Shown here piece by piece: positions 33,586-42,108 of a stretch of DNA of 64,000 bases (positions within the stretch are counted from its first letter, which is position 1; each line of letters opens with the position of its first letter). Below the pieces are notes generated by a model, which was given only the letters and a program-made list of their open reading frames with translations, made no database searches and was not told the DNA's origin. Where the stretch lies: contig CALUEY010000009.1 of the NCBI GenBank assembly GCA_944319915.1, forward strand, positions 16,322-80,321. The letters run 5' to 3'. The position numbers were made by a program, and so were the translations under genes. This DNA comes from an uncultured Prevotella sp. GTDB lineage: Bacteria; Bacteroidota; Bacteroidia; Bacteroidales; Bacteroidaceae.

Positions 33586-33915
33586 CTCAACTCGCTGTGC
33601 GCCAGCGGGTTGCGCCTGGCTGCACGTTGCGGCGGTGTTAAGTTAAAATTAAGAATTGTTTTGATTGCCCGAGGCGGAAAAATGTGCTTGATGCAGGCTG
33701 GGCGTAGGCCGGATGTTTGCAAAAGCATGCCCGAATCATTGCCTTTGCGCTTGCCAGACCGTGGCTGGGCCAATGGTGGTAGGCGGCAGCGTGGCGTTCT
33801 GCAAGGCAGGGCAGGCCTGCCGGGCTGTTCCGCCTCCATGGGCGCACAAGGCAGCCGTGGGCAGGGCGCAAGGGCTGCAAAAAACATTGCCGACTGCAAA
33901 AATATTCACGAAACA
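33586..33915. other. Intergenic region before the argR promoter
   Basis: No gene is supported; frames here are GC-driven and run through the argR region antisense or out of frame. No RNA gene was recognised. Confidence 0.5.
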
Positions 33916-33947
33916 TTTGGCGGTTTGCATGGATATGTGTACATTTG
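33916..33947 (+). promoter_or_regulatory. argR promoter
   Basis: -33 TTTG (33916-33919) and -7 TACATTTG (33940-33947) are separated by exactly 20 bp, 29 bp before the ATG. Any ArgR operator overlapping it could not be defined by eye. Confidence 0.78.
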
Positions 33948-33976
33948 CACCCGAATTCGCATAAACATACATAGGC

Positions 33977-34465
33977 ATGAAAGCAAAGAACGACAGGCTG
34001 GAGACGCTGAGGATGATCATATCGAGCCGCGAGATGGGCAACCAGGAGGAGCTGCTCGCCGCCCTGCGCGAGGAGGGCTTCGTGGTTACGCAGGCCACGC
34101 TGAGCCGCGACCTCAAGCAGCTCAAGGTGGCCAAGGCGGCCACGATGCGCGGCAACTACGTCTACGTGCTGCCCAACGTCACCATGTACAAGCGCGTGAG
34201 CACCCCGGCGCAGATAAAGGAGATGATGCAGGTGCCGGGGTTCCTCTCGATTCACTTCTCGGGCAACATGGGCGTAATCAAGACGCGCCCCGGCTATGCC
34301 AGCAGCATCGCCTACAACATCGACGCGAGCAACATACCCTACATCCTCGGCACCATTGCCGGCGACGACACGATATTCATCGTGGTAAGGGAGGGCGTAC
34401 ACCAGAAGGACGTGGTGGGGGCGCTCAGCTCGGTGATGCCCGAGATGGCCAAGGCCAACATCTGA
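33977..34465 (+). CDS. argR: Arginine repressor
   Basis: Arginine-responsive hexameric regulator of arginine genes. The 162 residues show the winged-helix N-terminus (MGNQEELLAALREEGFVVTQATLSRDLKQL, with the recognition helix around TQATLSRDL). The C-terminal oligomerisation and arginine-binding domain includes GTIAGDDTIFIVV, with the GDD motif that contacts arginine. It heads the arginine cluster that follows on the same strand. Confidence 0.95.
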   Translation: MKAKNDRLETLRMIISSREMGNQEELLAALREEGFVVTQATLSRDLKQLKVAKAATMRGNYVYVLPNVTMYKRVSTPAQIKEMMQVPGFLSIHFSGNMGVIKTRPGYASSIAYNIDASNIPYILGTIAGDDTIFIVVREGVHQKDVVGALSSVMPEMAKANI

Positions 34466-34579
34466 GGTGCGCCGGCGCCTCTGCCGGCACCTTGCCGCCC
34501 GCGCCGGGCATTGCCGGCGGTGGAATGGGGCGCCGCGCAAGGCCTGGCTGACAACAAACACAGCAACTTTACCTACAGA

Positions 34580-35155
34580 ATGGAAATGGAAGAGATTGAA
34601 GTAATGGTGGCCGACGCCACCCATGAGCGCTACATTGACACCATCCTCGAGACGATGGCCGCCGCCGCCAAGGTGCGCGGCACGGGCATAGCACGCCGCT
34701 CCCACGAGTACGTGGCCACCAAGATGAATGAGGGCAAGGCCGTCATAGCCCTTTGCGGCGACCGCTTTGCGGGCTTCAGCTACATCGAGACGTGGGGCAA
34801 CAAGCAGTACGTCACCACCTCGGGCCTCATCGTGGCGCCCGAGTACCGCAACCTCGGGGTGGCCAAGCGCATCAAGGATCTTACGTTCTCGCTGGCGCGC
34901 ACACGCTGGCCCAAGGCCAAGATCTTCAGCCTTACGAGCGGCGCGGCGGTGATGAAGATGAACACGCAGCTGGGCTACGTGCCGGTGACCTTTGCCGACC
35001 TTACCGACGACGAGGCCTTCTGGCGCGGCTGCGAGGGCTGCGTAAACGTGGACGTGCTCAAGCGCACGGGCCGCCGCTACTGCATCTGCACAGGCATGCT
35101 CTACGACCCGGCGCTCCACCAGGGCGAGAAACCGCCCATCGAGATAAAAAGCTAA
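34580..35155 (+). CDS. GNAT-family acyltransferase, candidate N-succinylglutamate (or N-acetylglutamate) synthase
   Basis: The start at 34580 (MEMEEIEVMVADATHERY) gives 191 residues; an upstream extension is rejected. A GNAT acyl-CoA-binding region is recognisable around VAPEYRNLGVAKRIKDL (the R/Q-x-x-G-x-G/A loop). It lies between argR and argG. Bacteroides make arginine through N-succinylated intermediates, and I recall a GNAT beside argR/argG in B. thetaiotaomicron being assigned as the first, succinylating enzyme. By position and family this gene is the likely counterpart. The acyl donor cannot be read from sequence alone. Confidence 0.75.
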   Translation: MEMEEIEVMVADATHERYIDTILETMAAAAKVRGTGIARRSHEYVATKMNEGKAVIALCGDRFAGFSYIETWGNKQYVTTSGLIVAPEYRNLGVAKRIKDLTFSLARTRWPKAKIFSLTSGAAVMKMNTQLGYVPVTFADLTDDEAFWRGCEGCVNVDVLKRTGRRYCICTGMLYDPALHQGEKPPIEIKS

Positions 35156-35197
35156 GCATCAAGAACCAAGAAAAAGAACCCCTAAAAACTACAAGAT

Positions 35198-36397
35198 ATG
35201 GCAAAGAAGAAAGTGGTGGTGGCCTTTTCAGGCGGACTGGACACCTCTTACACAGTGATGAAGCTGGCCAAGGACGGCTGCGAAGTCTACGCCGCCTGCG
35301 CCAACACGGGCGGGTTCAGCCCCGAGCAGCTCAAGAAGAACGAAGAGAACGCCTACAAACTGGGCGCGGCGAAGTATGTAACGCTCGACGTCACCCACGA
35401 GTACTACGAGCGCTCGCTCAAGTACATGGTCTTCGGCAACGTGCTCCGCAACAACTGCTACCCTATCTCCGTTAGCTCCGAGCGCATATTCCAGGCCATG
35501 GCCATCGCCCGCTACGCCAACGAGATAGGCGCCGACGCCATTGCCCACGGCTCCACCGGGGCCGGCAACGACCAGATACGCTTCGACATGACCTTCCTCG
35601 TCATGGCCCCGGGGGTGGAGATAATCACCCTTACGCGCGACAAGGCACTCTCGCGCAAGGAGGAGGTTGACTTCCTCAACGCCAACGGCTTCAACGCCGA
35701 CTTCGCCAAGCTTAAGTATTCTTACAACGTGGGCATCTGGGGAACGAGCATCTGCGGCGGCGAGCTGCTCGACCCAACGCAGGGCCTGCCCGAGGAAGCC
35801 TACCTAAAGCACGCCACCAAGAGCGGCGAGGAGGAGCTGCGCATAACCTTCTGCAAGGGCGAGATAGTGGCCGTTAACGGCGAGGAGTTTGCCGACAAGG
35901 TGGCCGCCATACAGCGCATCGAGGAGATAGGCGCCGCCTACGCCATAGGCCGCGACTGCAACGTGGGCGACACCATCATAGGCATAAAGGGCCGCGTGGG
36001 CTTCGAGGCAGCCGCCCCCAAGCTCATCATCGAGGCCCACAGGCTGCTGGAGAAGTCTACGCTGAGCAAGTGGCAGCAGTATTGGAAGGACCAGGTGGCC
36101 AACTGGTACGGCATGTTCCTGCACGAAAGCCAGTACCTTGAGCCTGTCATGGCCGACATGGAGGCCATGCTCACCTCGTCGCAGCGCAACGTAAACGGCA
36201 CCGCCATCCTGAAGCTGCGCCCCTACGGCTTCGAGACCGTGGGCGTGGATTCGCCCGACGACCTCACCAAGTCGAAGCTCGGCGAGTACGGCGAGATGCA
36301 GCACGGCTGGACAGCCGACGAGGCCAAGGGCTTCATCAAGGTGCTGAGCACGCCGCTGCGGGTGTACTACGGCATACACAAGGGCGAAAGGCACTGA
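35198..36397 (+). CDS. argG: Argininosuccinate synthase
   Basis: Joins citrulline and aspartate at the cost of ATP to make argininosuccinate. The 399-residue protein has the PP-loop FSGGLDTS (9-16) and substrate-binding segments AIAHGSTGAGNDQIRFD and YSYNVGIWGTSICGGELLDP. Length is usual. It follows the GNAT gene by 42 bp and precedes the small PspC-domain gene by 3 bp. Confidence 0.95.
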   Translation: MAKKKVVVAFSGGLDTSYTVMKLAKDGCEVYAACANTGGFSPEQLKKNEENAYKLGAAKYVTLDVTHEYYERSLKYMVFGNVLRNNCYPISVSSERIFQAMAIARYANEIGADAIAHGSTGAGNDQIRFDMTFLVMAPGVEIITLTRDKALSRKEEVDFLNANGFNADFAKLKYSYNVGIWGTSICGGELLDPTQGLPEEAYLKHATKSGEEELRITFCKGEIVAVNGEEFADKVAAIQRIEEIGAAYAIGRDCNVGDTIIGIKGRVGFEAAAPKLIIEAHRLLEKSTLSKWQQYWKDQVANWYGMFLHESQYLEPVMADMEAMLTSSQRNVNGTAILKLRPYGFETVGVDSPDDLTKSKLGEYGEMQHGWTADEAKGFIKVLSTPLRVYYGIHKGERH

Positions 36398-36400
36398 GCC

Positions 36401-36598
36401 ATGTACAATGGGAAACGGCTCACACTGTCGGATGACAGGATGCTATGTGGCGTCTGCGGGGGCTTGGCCGAGTATTTCGGGCTCGACCCAACGCTCGTGC
36501 GCATAGCCTACGTGCTGCTCACCGTGTTCACCGCTTTCAGCGGAACAATCGTTTACATCATCCTTTACTGGATAATACCAAGCAAGTATAAGTTATGA
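36401..36598 (+). CDS. Small PspC-domain membrane protein
   Basis: The 65 residues consist almost only of a PspC domain: the cytosolic motif RMLCGVCGGLAEYFGLDPTLVRIAYVLL and a hydrophobic helix (VFTAFSGTIVYIILYWIIP). PspC proteins are inner-membrane parts of envelope-stress responses; isolated short copies are common in Bacteroidetes and uncharacterised. Its stop overlaps the argC start by 4 bp (ATGA), so translation is coupled to arginine genes although no link in function is known. Confidence 0.88.
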   Translation: MYNGKRLTLSDDRMLCGVCGGLAEYFGLDPTLVRIAYVLLTVFTAFSGTIVYIILYWIIPSKYKL

Positions 36599-37563
36599 TA
36601 AGAGTTGGGATATTGGGCGCAGCCGGGTATACCGGAGGCGAGCTAATAAGGGTTTTGCTGGGCCACCCGGAGGCGGAGATTGTGTTTGCCAACAGCGAGA
36701 GCAACGCCGGCAACGCCGTGGCCGACGTGCATGGCGGCCTCTTGGGCGACACGGAGCTGCGCTTCACCGGCGCCATGCCCTTCGATGAGGTCGACGTGGT
36801 GTTCTTCTGCTTCGGCCACGGCAAGAGCCAGGCTTTCCTCAGCGAGCACAGCGTGCCCGCCGGGGTGAGGGTAATCGACCTCGCGCAAGACTTCCGCCTG
36901 GCCGCGCCGGGCAACGACTTCGTTTACGGCCTGCCCGAAATCCACCGCAGCCAGGTAGCCACGGCCACGCACGTGGCCAACCCCGGGTGCTTCGCCACGT
37001 GCATACAGCTCGCCCTGCTGCCCGCAGCAAGGATGGGGCTGCTCACGGCCGACGTGATGGTGAACGCCATCACGGGGTCCACCGGGGCCGGCCAGAAGCC
37101 CGGGGCTACCACGCACTTCTCCTGGAGGGTTGACAACCTGAGCATATACAAGGCTTTCACGCACCAGCACGTGCCGGAAATAAGGCAGAGCCTTGCCGAG
37201 GTGCAAGGCTCCGAGGTGGGCGCGATTGACTTCATACCCTACCGGGGCAACTTCGCTCGCGGCATCTTTGCCACCGCCGTGGTGCGCACCACGGCCGCCA
37301 TCGACGACATAGTGGCGGCCTACAAGGACTTCTACGCGGGCGAGCCTTTCACCCACTATTCCGACCGGCCCGTCGACATGAAGCAGGTGGTGAACACCAA
37401 CAAGTGCCTCGTGCACTGCGACAAGCATGGCGACAAGCTCCTCGTGACCGCCTGCATCGACAACCTCCTGAAGGGTGCCGTGGGCCAGGCGGTGCAGAAC
37501 ATGAACATAATGTTCGGGCTGGAAGAAACTGCCGGGCTGAGGCTCAAGGCTTCTGCGTTCTAA
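36595..37563 (+). CDS. argC: N-acyl-gamma-glutamyl-phosphate reductase
   Basis: NADPH-dependent reduction of acylglutamyl phosphate to the semialdehyde, third step to ornithine. The 322 residues have the nucleotide loop GAAGYTGGEL (8-17), catalytic C132 in NPGCFAT, and the STGAGQKPGATTHF segment. In Bacteroidales the acyl group is probably succinyl. It overlaps the upstream PspC gene by 4 bp. Confidence 0.94.
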   Translation: MIRVGILGAAGYTGGELIRVLLGHPEAEIVFANSESNAGNAVADVHGGLLGDTELRFTGAMPFDEVDVVFFCFGHGKSQAFLSEHSVPAGVRVIDLAQDFRLAAPGNDFVYGLPEIHRSQVATATHVANPGCFATCIQLALLPAARMGLLTADVMVNAITGSTGAGQKPGATTHFSWRVDNLSIYKAFTHQHVPEIRQSLAEVQGSEVGAIDFIPYRGNFARGIFATAVVRTTAAIDDIVAAYKDFYAGEPFTHYSDRPVDMKQVVNTNKCLVHCDKHGDKLLVTACIDNLLKGAVGQAVQNMNIMFGLEETAGLRLKASAF

Positions 37564-37675
37564 GAGCGCAGGCCATGGCAAGGCCCGGCAAGGGCATCCC
37601 CGCCAACGCTTCCATCGTAGGGGCGCCCACGGGCGGAATGGTTTACATGATGACAAAAGTTTTAATCAGACAGCA

Positions 37676-38818
37676 ATGAAGTTATTTGACGTTTATCCCC
37701 TGTTCGACATAAACATCGTAAGGGGCAGCGGCTGCCACGTGTGGGATGCCGACGGCAACGAATACCTCGACCTCTACGGAGGCCACGCCGTGATAAGCAT
37801 AGGCCACTGCCACCCCCACTACGTGGAGATGATGACCGCCCAGCTGGGCCGCCTGGGCTTTTACAGCAACTCGGTCGTAAACTCCCTGCAGGCCGAGCTG
37901 GCCTTGAGGCTGGGCCGGGCCAGCGGCTATGAAGACTACCAGCTGTTCCTCATCAACAGCGGGGCTGAGGCCAACGAGAACGCACTGAAGCTGGCCTCGT
38001 TCGCCAACGGGCGCACCCGCGTGCTCTCGGCGCAGAAAGCGTTCCACGGGCGCACGTCGCTGGCTGTCGAGGCTACCGACAACCCCAAGCTCATAGCGCC
38101 CATCAACGCCGGAGGCCACGTTACTTACCTGCCGCTGAACGACCTCGCAGCGTGGGAGGCCGAGCTGGCCAAGGGCGACGTGTGCGCCTGCATCATCGAG
38201 TGCATACAGGGCGTGGGCGGCATCCGCCTGGCCACGCCGGAGTTTGCCCAGGGGCTGGCCGAGGCCTGCCGCCGCCACGGCGCGGTGCTCATCTGCGACG
38301 AGATACAGTGCGGCTACGGGCGCAGCGGGCGCTTCTTCGCCCACCAGTGGCTCGGCATAAGGCCCGACCTCATCACCGTGGCCAAGGGCATAGGCAACGG
38401 CTTCCCCATGGGCGCGGTGCTCATCTCGCCCCGGTTCAAGCCTCAGTACGGGCAGCTCGGCACCACCTTCGGCGGCAACCACCTTGCCTGCACAGCCGCA
38501 CTGGCCGTGCTCGACGTGATGGAGCAGGAGCACCTCGTGGACAACGCCCGCCAGGCCGGCGCCTACCTCATGGACAGCCTGCGCCTGCTGCAGGCCGAAT
38601 GCCCCCACATCACCGATGTGCGCGGCCGCGGGCTGATGGTGGGCATAGAGCTTGACGTGCCATACAAGGAGGTGCGCAACAGCCTCGTGTACAACGAGCG
38701 CGTGTTCACCGGCTGCTCCGGCACCAACACGCTGCGCCTGCTTCCGCCGCTCTGCCTCACCAAGGGCCAGGCCGACGAGTTTGTGCAGAAGTTGCGCAAG
38801 TGCCTCGCCGCGCTGTGA
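37676..38818 (+). CDS. argD: Acylornithine aminotransferase
   Basis: Class-III PLP aminotransferase that makes acetyl- or succinylornithine from the semialdehyde and glutamate. The 380 residues include SGAEANENALKLA, D208 in the ICDEIQCGYGRSG motif and the PLP lysine K237 in TVAKGIGNGFPMGAV. It lies 112 bp after argC and 28 bp before proC. Confidence 0.93.
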   Translation: MKLFDVYPLFDINIVRGSGCHVWDADGNEYLDLYGGHAVISIGHCHPHYVEMMTAQLGRLGFYSNSVVNSLQAELALRLGRASGYEDYQLFLINSGAEANENALKLASFANGRTRVLSAQKAFHGRTSLAVEATDNPKLIAPINAGGHVTYLPLNDLAAWEAELAKGDVCACIIECIQGVGGIRLATPEFAQGLAEACRRHGAVLICDEIQCGYGRSGRFFAHQWLGIRPDLITVAKGIGNGFPMGAVLISPRFKPQYGQLGTTFGGNHLACTAALAVLDVMEQEHLVDNARQAGAYLMDSLRLLQAECPHITDVRGRGLMVGIELDVPYKEVRNSLVYNERVFTGCSGTNTLRLLPPLCLTKGQADEFVQKLRKCLAAL

Positions 38819-38846
38819 TTGTAAATCAACATTAAAGCATGCTGAC

Positions 38847-39641
38847 ATGAAGAAAATAGCCATTATAGGCGCAGGGGCCATGGGAGGCTCGCTCGCCGAG
38901 GGACTGCTGGGCAGCGGACAGTTCGCCCCGAAAGACATAACCGTGGCCGACCCGTCGGCCGGGCGGCTTGAACCACTGGCCGCGCAGGGGGCCACCGTAA
39001 CCACCGACAACGTGCAGGCCGCCGCCGGGGCCGACGTGGTGATGGTGGTCGTGAAGCCATGGGTGGTGGAAAAGGTGCTCCGCCAGATAGCCCCCGTGCT
39101 GGGCGGAGGCAGCCGCATGCTGGTGGTGGTGGCCGCCGGGGTGGGCGGTGCCGACGTGATGGCGTGGGTGGGCGAATGCCCCGGAGGCGCACCCGCCACA
39201 TTCCTTGCCATACCCAACATAGCCGCCGCAAGGCAGTGCTCCATGACCTTCGTAGTGCCGGTGGCCGCCACAGAGGGGCAGACAGCCGCCGTAAGCTCCG
39301 TGTTCGGCGCAGTGGGGCATACCATCGTCACCGAGGAGCGGTTGCTCGCCGCCGGGACCACGCTCGCCTCGTGCGGCATTGCCTACGCCATGCGCTACGT
39401 GCGCGCAGCTGCCGAGGGCGGCGTGGAGCTGGGCTTCCGCGCCGATGAGGCCACCGCCATAGTGCTCCAGACGGTGCGTGGGGCCGTGGAGCTGCTACAG
39501 GCCGGGGGCGGGCACCCCGAGGCGGCAATCGACAAGGTGACCACGCCGGGCGGGGTGACCATCCGCGGACTGAACGAGATGGAGCACGCGGGCTTCACCA
39601 GCGCCGTCATCCGTGGCCTCAAGGCCGGCCTCAAGGCTTGA
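38847..39641 (+). CDS. proC: Pyrroline-5-carboxylate reductase
   Basis: The last step of proline synthesis, NAD(P)H-dependent. The start at 38847 (MKKIAIIGAGAMGGSLAEGL) gives 264 residues. An in-frame extension into argD is rejected. The Rossmann motif IIGAGAMGG and the C-terminal motif DKVTTPGGVTIRGLNEME, with the substrate-binding TTPGG, are present. Its place at the end of the arginine cluster ties proline and ornithine metabolism together. Confidence 0.93.
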   Translation: MKKIAIIGAGAMGGSLAEGLLGSGQFAPKDITVADPSAGRLEPLAAQGATVTTDNVQAAAGADVVMVVVKPWVVEKVLRQIAPVLGGGSRMLVVVAAGVGGADVMAWVGECPGGAPATFLAIPNIAAARQCSMTFVVPVAATEGQTAAVSSVFGAVGHTIVTEERLLAAGTTLASCGIAYAMRYVRAAAEGGVELGFRADEATAIVLQTVRGAVELLQAGGGHPEAAIDKVTTPGGVTIRGLNEMEHAGFTSAVIRGLKAGLKA

Positions 39642-39722
39642 GCGCGGCCCTGCCGGGGCCGGCAGGCGCTGGTTGCTGCGGCTTTTTTGCGCCATGGCGG
39701 GGCTGGCTGCGGCTAAATAATG

Positions 39723-39763
39723 GGCCAAACGTTTGGCCGTTACGGGAAATATCCTTACCTTTG
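39723..39763 (+). promoter_or_regulatory. tRNA-Leu promoter with an overlapping 16-bp palindrome
   Basis: -33 TTTG (39732-39735) and -7 TACCTTTG (39756-39763) are 20 bp apart, 31 bp before the tRNA. The -33 box lies in the perfect palindrome GGCCAAACGTTTGGCC (39723-39738), which could be an operator or the proC terminator stem. Confidence 0.75.
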
Positions 39764-39794
39764 CAAATGGGTTGGCGGCCACGCCGCCGAGGCT

Positions 39795-39880
39795 GCCGCA
39801 ATGGTGGAATTGGTAGACACGAGGGACTTAAAATCCCTTGGCCAGAAATGGCCGTGCGGGTTCGAGTCCCGCTCGCGGCA
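39795..39880 (+). tRNA. tRNA-Leu (anticodon TAA)
   Basis: Class II tRNA, 86 nt. Anticodon stem-loop AGGGA-CTTAAAA-TCCCT, variable arm TTGGCCAGAAATGGCC and T-arm GGGTTCGAGTCCC are visible. The acceptor GCCGCAA has one A-C mismatch with TCGCGGC. Confidence 0.93.
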
Positions 39881-39937
39881 CAGACAAACACCGTAACAAC
39901 ACAGCAAATGAAAATTTCTTAACAGCAATTGCTAAGG

Positions 39938-39972
39938 CCAAGGCAGCCCGTGATGGGTAGCCTTGGTTTTTT
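39938..39972 (+). terminator. Intrinsic terminator after tRNA-Leu
   Basis: CCAAGGC/GCCTTGG arms with an inner CCC/GGG pair are followed by six T residues. Confidence 0.9.
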
Positions 39973-40029
39973 GTTGCCCGCAATCCCCCTGCCTGGCCAT
40001 GCTGTCGGGGCTGTCGGTGCGCGTCTGGA

Positions 40030-40065
40030 TGTGGAAGCTTCCGTGGCAATCTGCGTGGGAAAACA
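40030..40065 (+). repeat. Isolated trio of 12-bp satellite units
   Basis: GTGGAAGCTTCC, GTGGCAATCTGC and GTGGGAAAACAA are consecutive 12-bp units of the satellite family that surrounds the hairpin elements at 4.7-6.1 and 11.3-12.4 kb. No hairpin element is present here. The rest of 39973-40210 holds no recognised gene. Confidence 0.6.
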
Positions 40066-40210
40066 AAGGAAGGCATATATATAAAAAAAGCACGTGTAAC
40101 ACTCGTGCAAGGCACGAGAACCAAAAAACGGAGAAATGCCGCAAACGCCCGGTTTGGGTTAAAATACATTAACCCTATGTTACGGTTGAGGCTATTTCGT
40201 GTCATATAGG

Positions 40211-40218
40211 TAACTTTG
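40211..40218 (+). promoter_or_regulatory. -7 box of the GH43-like gene
   Basis: TAACTTTG matches TAnnTTTG, 24 bp before the first ATG. A TTG at 40186 is slightly too distant for an ideal -33 box. Confidence 0.55.
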
Positions 40219-40241
40219 TAAGGCAGAAACCAAAATTAAGC

Positions 40242-41900
40242 ATGATGATTGAAAGACTGACGAGGGCGGCTCTGGGCCGCGTGGCGGCCTGGGCCGTGGC
40301 CCTGGGCTGCTGCACCGCAGCCGTGGCCCAGCAGGCGGCAGGCGGCGAGGGCAAGTTCCTGCGCATAGAGAACGACCGCTTCTGGACAGCGGCCGACAGT
40401 GTGCCTATATACAGCCAGGGCGGGGGCATCTTCCGCTTTGCCGACCCGGCCACGGGGCAGCAGAGGTATTACTGGTATGGCGTGCGCTACGAGCAGGCGG
40501 AGCAGTACAGGCTCGACCCGAGCCTTACGCCCGAGGGCGTGACGTTCCGCTCGGTGACGTGCTACAGCTCCGACGACCTCGTGAACTGGCGCTTTGAGGG
40601 CGACGTGCTCACGCGCGACGAGCTGCGCGAGAACGTGGGCAACCGCTCCACGTGGGTGGGCCGCCTGGGCGTGGCCTACGTGAAGGAGCTTGGCAGGTAT
40701 GCCATGTTCATACAGCACGCGGCCATGTCGTCGGAGAGCGCAGTGCTCATCGCGCTGGCCGATTCGCCCACGGGCCGCTTCAAGTGGCACCGCTGGATAA
40801 GCATGTACGGCATGATAGGCACCCACAACACGGGCGACCAGACAGTGTTCACCGACGAGGACACCGGCAAGTCGTACCTGATTTACTCCTATGGCCGTGG
40901 CCGCAACCGCATCTACGTATCCGAGATAGGCGTAAAGGACGGCGGCGTGGGCCTGCTCGACTGCCACGAGGTGTACCGGGGTGCCGGGCGCGAGGGCAAC
41001 TGCATGTTCAAGTTCAGGGGCAAGTACTACATGTGCGCCTCCGACCTCTACGGCTGGGATTCGTCACATGCCTACTGGCTCGTGGCCGACGACATACACG
41101 GACCTTACGTACCGAAGGACAGCATGGAGGTGATGGACGGGTGCATGACCGACTATGCGCACGTCACTCAGACGGGATTCTTCGTCACCGTGCGCGGAAC
41201 GAAGCAGGAAACCGTGGTGTACTGCGGCGACCGCTGGGCCGACTTCGCGGGCAACGGGCTGGGCTACAACCAGTGGTGCCCGCTGTCGTTCAACGGCGAC
41301 AGGCCTTTCTTCAACTCGCTCAGCGCCTGGGAGCTTAACTCCAAGACTGGCGAGTGGCGGGTGGCCCCGGGCAACAACTACGTGCTCAACGGCAGCTTCG
41401 AGGCCGACAGACGCAAGATTCCAAGCCCCGTGAAGCCCCGGCAGGAGTTCCTGCGAGGGTGGACTACGGAGTTCATCAGCGGCACAAAGGTGGTAAACGG
41501 CAATCCCGACTCGCTTACGCTCAACTACTTCAACACGCGCGACGACCGCCGCCACGTAACCGGCGAGAAGAGCCTGAACATCACAGACACAAGGGACTTT
41601 GACCGGCGAGTGAGCCAGCAGATAACCGCCATGCCTTATGTTGACCTGCCCGACGGCACCTACTCGCTATCGGCCACGGTGTGCTGGGACGGTGACTTCG
41701 ACCGCCTCGTGATGTATGCCGAGAGCGGTGGGGAGCGCGAGGCCCGCAACCTGACCCGCGCCAAGCGGGGCCGTTGGGAGCGGCTGAGCATAAAGGAACT
41801 GAAGGTGAGCGGAGGCCGCGCCGTGGTTGGCTTCCGCGCCAAGGGCAAGGCCGGGGCCTACTGCCGCATCGACGACGTTGAGCTGGTTAGGGTGAAGTAG
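40242..41900 (+). CDS. Secreted GH43-like five-bladed propeller protein with C-terminal carbohydrate-binding-like domain
   Basis: The 552-residue protein starts at one of two adjacent ATGs and has a signal peptide cleaved near AVA-QQ (residues 29-31). Residues about 50-375 resemble GH43-type (exo-galactanase-like) propellers: QGGGIFRF, YYWYGVRYE, SSDDLVNWRFEG, the blade motif THNTGDQTVFTDEDTGKSYLIYS and GREGNCMFKFRGKYYM. From about 385 a jelly-roll-like CBM is suggested by NNYVLNGSFEADRR and CRIDDVELVRVK. Catalytic residues could not be assigned with confidence. Function is probably plant or host glycan degradation. It is a single gene, not beside a SusC/SusD pair. Confidence 0.72.
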   Translation: MMIERLTRAALGRVAAWAVALGCCTAAVAQQAAGGEGKFLRIENDRFWTAADSVPIYSQGGGIFRFADPATGQQRYYWYGVRYEQAEQYRLDPSLTPEGVTFRSVTCYSSDDLVNWRFEGDVLTRDELRENVGNRSTWVGRLGVAYVKELGRYAMFIQHAAMSSESAVLIALADSPTGRFKWHRWISMYGMIGTHNTGDQTVFTDEDTGKSYLIYSYGRGRNRIYVSEIGVKDGGVGLLDCHEVYRGAGREGNCMFKFRGKYYMCASDLYGWDSSHAYWLVADDIHGPYVPKDSMEVMDGCMTDYAHVTQTGFFVTVRGTKQETVVYCGDRWADFAGNGLGYNQWCPLSFNGDRPFFNSLSAWELNSKTGEWRVAPGNNYVLNGSFEADRRKIPSPVKPRQEFLRGWTTEFISGTKVVNGNPDSLTLNYFNTRDDRRHVTGEKSLNITDTRDFDRRVSQQITAMPYVDLPDGTYSLSATVCWDGDFDRLVMYAESGGEREARNLTRAKRGRWERLSIKELKVSGGRAVVGFRAKGKAGAYCRIDDVELVRVK

Positions 41901-41985
41901 CCCTCAAGCAGTCTCCCTGCTCCCGCCTTCTGAAAAAAGTTCCCCTCGCTTGCATCCCGCCGGGAAAAAAGCATTATCTTTGCAT

Positions 41986-42050
41986 AAAATAAGCTGCGCT
42001 CGGGAAACTGTGAGCAAGCTCACTTTCCGCTCGCTTGCATTATCTTTGCA
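41986..42050 (+). repeat. Promoter-linked dispersed repeat, copy 2 (contains TATCTTTG -7 box)
   Basis: Nearly identical to 31897-31962. It starts AAAATAAGCTGCGCTCGGGA and ends with TATCTTTG (42041-42048), 61 bp before yicC. A second TATCTTTG lies just outside at 41975-41982. The inner part folds: GGAAA/TTTCC around GTGAGC-AA-GCTCAC. Confidence 0.8.
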
Positions 42051-42108
42051 TTTGCCGCGCAGGCGGAGCACATACCTAATTTATATGTAAACAAAACATA
42101 CAACGCAC

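Noticed and set aside
33638-35119. 493-codon minus-strand frame opposite argR and the GNAT gene
   Set aside because: It is a shadow frame of conserved plus-strand genes with no recognisable domain.
37682-39379. 565-codon minus-strand frame opposite argD and proC
   Set aside because: It is antisense to two well-conserved genes and has a composition explained by GC-rich codon bias.
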